Part shown: positions 30,970-32,922 of the stretch, piece after piece
Numbering within the stretch: position 1 is the stretch's first letter
Layout: each line of letters begins with the position of its first letter
Assembly (NCBI GenBank): GCA_003152995.1
Contig: PMBR01000076.1
Span: forward strand, 1 to 32,922
DNA length: 32,922 nucleotides
Direction: 5' to 3'
Source of the DNA: Chloroflexota bacterium
GTDB taxonomy: Bacteria > Chloroflexota > Limnocylindria > Limnocylindrales > CSP1-4
Made by a program: the position numbers and the translations under genes
Notes under the pieces: model-generated
Database searches by the model: none
What the model was told of the DNA's origin: nothing
The model's input: the letters and a program-made list of their open reading frames with translations, nothing else

Positions 30970-31731
30970 ATGACCACGCACGAATCCACCGGCGACCACA
31001 GGCGCGAGCTCGCTCAGCTGCGGCTGGAACGCCACCACCATTCGGACGACGACCTCGACGGAGTGATCGCGCACCACGCGGCCGGGACGTCGATCGAACT
31101 CGACGACGAGGTGGCCCGCGCCCGACGAGACGCCATCTCGCCGGAGGACTGGGCCCGCTATGAGACGAACATGGGCGAGATCCTCACGGCAATGGGGTTG
31201 AAGCTCGACACTCCCGGAACGGCCGACACACCGCGCCGGTTCGTCCGGGCGCTGTTCGACTCGACCGAGGGCTACGACGGCGACCCCAAGCTCGTGACCG
31301 TCTTCCCGACCGAATGCTACGGCGGTGCCAGCTGCGAACTGTCCCAGGTGGTCGAAGGCCCGATCCCGTTCACCGCCCTGTGCGAGCATCATGCCCTGCC
31401 GTTCATCGGCCGTGCCTTCGTCGGCTACATCGCCCACGAGCACATCATCGGCATCAGCAAGCTGACCAGGCTGGTTCGCATCGCCACACGCCGTTTCGGC
31501 GTCCAGGAGCGCATGACCCATCAGATCGCCGAAGCGCTGACCGAACTGACGGAACCGCACGGCGTGGCGGTATACATGGAGGCGCATCATCTCTGCACGC
31601 AGATGCGGGGCGTCCGCGAGGTGCATCCGATGACGCGCACCACCGCCTTCCGCGGCGGGTACGAAACGAGCGCCGCGCTCCGCTCGGAGTTCTACGATCT
31701 GGCGGGGCTGCAACGCGGCGTTCGAGACTGA
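30970..31731 (+). CDS. folE: GTP cyclohydrolase I
   Basis: Converts GTP to 7,8-dihydroneopterin triphosphate, the first step of folate and pterin synthesis. The 253-residue protein contains the family core: TPRRFVRALFDSTEGY, FTALCEHHALPFIGRAFVGYI (zinc ligands Cys138 and His141), GISKLTRLVRIATRRFGVQERMTHQIAEAL and HLCTQMRGV (Cys209). An N-terminal extension of about 60 residues, His- and Asp-rich (LERHHHSDDDLDG), precedes the usual core. ATG 30970 has GGCAGGGAGG ending 5 nt upstream. The RibD-type reductase gene follows, and the pair probably forms an operon for pterin or folate reduction. Confidence 0.94.
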   Translation: MTTHESTGDHRRELAQLRLERHHHSDDDLDGVIAHHAAGTSIELDDEVARARRDAISPEDWARYETNMGEILTAMGLKLDTPGTADTPRRFVRALFDSTEGYDGDPKLVTVFPTECYGGASCELSQVVEGPIPFTALCEHHALPFIGRAFVGYIAHEHIIGISKLTRLVRIATRRFGVQERMTHQIAEALTELTEPHGVAVYMEAHHLCTQMRGVREVHPMTRTTAFRGGYETSAALRSEFYDLAGLQRGVRD

Positions 31732-31785
31732 CGAGTGGCTCCGGCGCGGTCGAGTGGCGGCGCGCCGGACCCGAAGGGAGCCAGG

Positions 31786-32664
31786 GTGGCAGGTCGAAGC
31801 GAGGGATTGGCGATAGAGCCGCTCTGGCACGACCCGGAGATCGTGCCCGCCGATGGCGTCGAGGCGCGCGGCGGATTGCTGCCCCCGGTGCTTGCCGCGC
31901 GCTTCCCGGGCGAGCTGGCCGTGAGCCTCGTGCCCGAACGCCCCACCGTGATCGCCAACTTCGTTTCGAGCGTGGACGGCGTAGTCGCGCTCGGCCCGAG
32001 CGAACCGGCCGCCGGCGGTGGCGAGATCAGCGGCTTCTCCGACGCCGACCGATTCATGATGGCGCTGCTGCGGGGCCTGGCGGACGTGGTCATCGTCGGC
32101 GCCGGGACCGTGCGCGTCGGGAGCCGGCACCGCTGGACGGCCCGGTACCTGTATCCGGCTCTTGCCGCCGACTTCGCCGCGTGGCGCGGCGAGCTGTGGC
32201 TCTCTGCCCAGCCAACGCTGATCGTCGTGACCGCGAGCGGCAACGTCGATCCGGCGCATCCGGGCCTCAGCGCCCCGGACGTCCCGGTGATCGTGGCCAC
32301 GACCCCGGCCGGAGCGAAGCACCTCAGCTCGCGGCCGCTCCCCGCGAACATGCGCGTCGAAGCGGTCGGCTCGGAGGATCGAGTCCCGGCCGGGGCGATT
32401 CTGGAGCTCGTCCGAAAGACCGGCGCCCGCCTGGCCCTCTGCGAGGGCGGCCCGCATCTCTTTGGCGAGCTGCTGCGCGCGCGCCTCATCGACGAGCTAT
32501 TCCTCACGCTGGCGCCGCAGGTCATCGGCCGCGACTCGGACGCGCATCGCCTGGCGCTGGTCGAAGGCACGAGCTTCGGCGAAAGCCACGGCCGCTGGTC
32601 GAAACTGCTCGGCGTCCGCCGGGCCGGCGACGACCTTTTCCTCCGGTACCGGTTCGAAAGATAG
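31786..32664 (+). CDS. RibD C-terminal/dihydrofolate reductase-family reductase
   Basis: An NADPH-dependent reductase of the DHFR/RibD_C fold, 292 residues from GTG 31786. Features are VIANFVSSVDGVVAL (substrate/cofactor strand), LLRGLADVVIVGAGTVRVGSRHRW, the PTLIVVTASG and VPVIVATTPAG strands, LALCEGGPHLFGELLRARLIDELFLTLAPQVIG, and the terminal LFLRYRFER. The GG in CEGGPHL is the usual NADPH-binding turn. Known members reduce pyrimidine intermediates of riboflavin synthesis or dihydrofolate. Next to folE, a dihydrofolate- or pterin-reducing role is attractive but inferred. GTG 31786 has AAGGGAG (31774-31780); an in-frame GTG 31735 would begin 3 nt after the folE stop. Confidence 0.83.
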   Translation: MAGRSEGLAIEPLWHDPEIVPADGVEARGGLLPPVLAARFPGELAVSLVPERPTVIANFVSSVDGVVALGPSEPAAGGGEISGFSDADRFMMALLRGLADVVIVGAGTVRVGSRHRWTARYLYPALAADFAAWRGELWLSAQPTLIVVTASGNVDPAHPGLSAPDVPVIVATTPAGAKHLSSRPLPANMRVEAVGSEDRVPAGAILELVRKTGARLALCEGGPHLFGELLRARLIDELFLTLAPQVIGRDSDAHRLALVEGTSFGESHGRWSKLLGVRRAGDDLFLRYRFER

Positions 32665-32775
32665 CGACCGAGGCGTGGGCGGGGCGGAGCGATGGGCGGT
32701 TGCCGCCGTCGGACCGCGCGGCCGCCGCCGCCCGCCGCCCGGCCACCCACCTCGCCCACGACGGCGCCGGTCGCC

Positions 32776-32781
32776 TAAAAT
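32776..32781 (+). promoter_or_regulatory. Possible -10 of the phosphofructokinase gene
   Basis: TAAAAT, a good -10 match, lies about 100 nt upstream of ATG 32879 in a very GC-rich stretch. No clear -35. Confidence 0.4.
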
Positions 32782-32878
32782 GGGCGGGCAAATCGGACGG
32801 GTCCATCGCGGCCGCCATCGGCTGCGCCTGAACGTCGCGACCGCTGCCGGCCGCGCCAGACACCACGGAAGGCACCGA

Positions 32879-32922
32879 ATGAGTCGAACCCCGCGAATCG
32901 GAATCCTCACCGGCGGCGGCGA
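32879..32922 (+). CDS. 6-phosphofructokinase, N-terminus only
   Basis: The last 44 bases encode M-S-R-T-P-R-I-G-I-L-T-G-G-G and run off the window. IGILTGGG(D) is the ATP/PPi-binding beginning of PfkA-type phosphofructokinases, which phosphorylate fructose 6-phosphate in glycolysis. ATG 32879 has GGAAGG at 32867-32872. An in-frame ATG at 32780 would add 33 Arg/His-rich residues and is less likely. Only the first 14 residues are visible, so ATP- versus PPi-dependence cannot be told. Confidence 0.7.
   Translation, partial: MSRTPRIGILTGGG

Noticed and set aside
30379-32457. Very long minus-strand open frame (692 codons) opposite the HxlR gene, folE and the reductase
   Set aside because: It is antisense to three genes with clear family motifs, and its translation is Arg/Ala/Gly-rich without any domain. 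Long antisense frames are expected at this GC content.
32780-32878. Upstream in-frame start (ATG 32780) for phosphofructokinase
   Set aside because: It would add 33 Arg/His-rich residues not typical of the family and has no ribosome-binding site, while ATG 32879 has GGAAGG at good spacing.

Overview
This is a GC-rich bacterial chromosome segment, densely packed, with genes on both strands and short intergenic gaps. The mix of families (F420/flavin-type luciferase-like oxidoreductase, Eis-like acetyltransferase, DrrAB-type exporter, SIMPL-domain secreted protein, many GTG/TTG starts, apparent leaderless promoters) fits a high-GC Chloroflexota of the Limnocylindria type or an actinobacterium. 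No rRNA or marker gene is present, so this assignment is an inference. No CRISPR array, insertion sequence, intact tRNA or phage gene was seen.

Layout. 1-5.3 kb: the last codons of a cold-shock protein, a family-4 glycosyltransferase whose conserved N-terminus has no ordinary start codon, a DEAD-box RNA helicase behind a leader with three hairpins, a small basic protein, a HAD phosphatase, a SIMPL-domain exported protein and a small CxxC/CxxC zinc-ribbon protein. 5.3-9.5 kb (minus strand): a likely operon for a DrrA/DrrB exporter, an alpha/beta hydrolase and an Eis-like N-acetyltransferase, preceded by a 27-codon ORF that overlaps drrA. 9.5-11.3 kb (plus): divergently, a MarR regulator fused to a repeat-built beta domain and a LysE-type exporter. 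A perfect 19-bp palindrome lies in the shared control region. Together these look like a regulated detoxification/export locus.

11.4-13.9 kb: a luciferase-like oxidoreductase translationally coupled to MsrB, then a proline-rich repeat protein with a clear terminator. 13.9-17.8 kb (minus): a c-di-GMP block with a membrane GAF-EAL phosphodiesterase, a four-helix membrane protein and a YcgR-like PilZ protein. 18-22.6 kb: a class I/II aminotransferase, an O-antigen ligase-like membrane protein and a pyridine nucleotide-disulfide oxidoreductase. 22.7-27.7 kb: a possible arrestin-like fragment, a membrane-anchored hypothetical, a DUF1801 protein, MsrA, a uridine-kinase-like P-loop protein, a DUF3089 lipoprotein hydrolase and a VOC protein. 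27.8-32.9 kb: an FGGY sugar kinase, an HtrA-like protease without signal peptide, a zinc-finger-tailed HxlR regulator, GTP cyclohydrolase I with a RibD-type reductase, and the first codons of 6-phosphofructokinase.

Two themes recur. One is oxidative and xenobiotic defence (MsrA, MsrB, Eis-like, DrrAB, LysE, MarR, HxlR, flavin and disulfide oxidoreductases). The other is a set of genes with a -10-like hexamer 6-7 nt before the start codon and no ribosome-binding site, which suggests leaderless transcripts. The best candidates for something undescribed are the MarR-beta-solenoid fusion with its palindrome and divergent export/modification operon, and the structured helicase leader.
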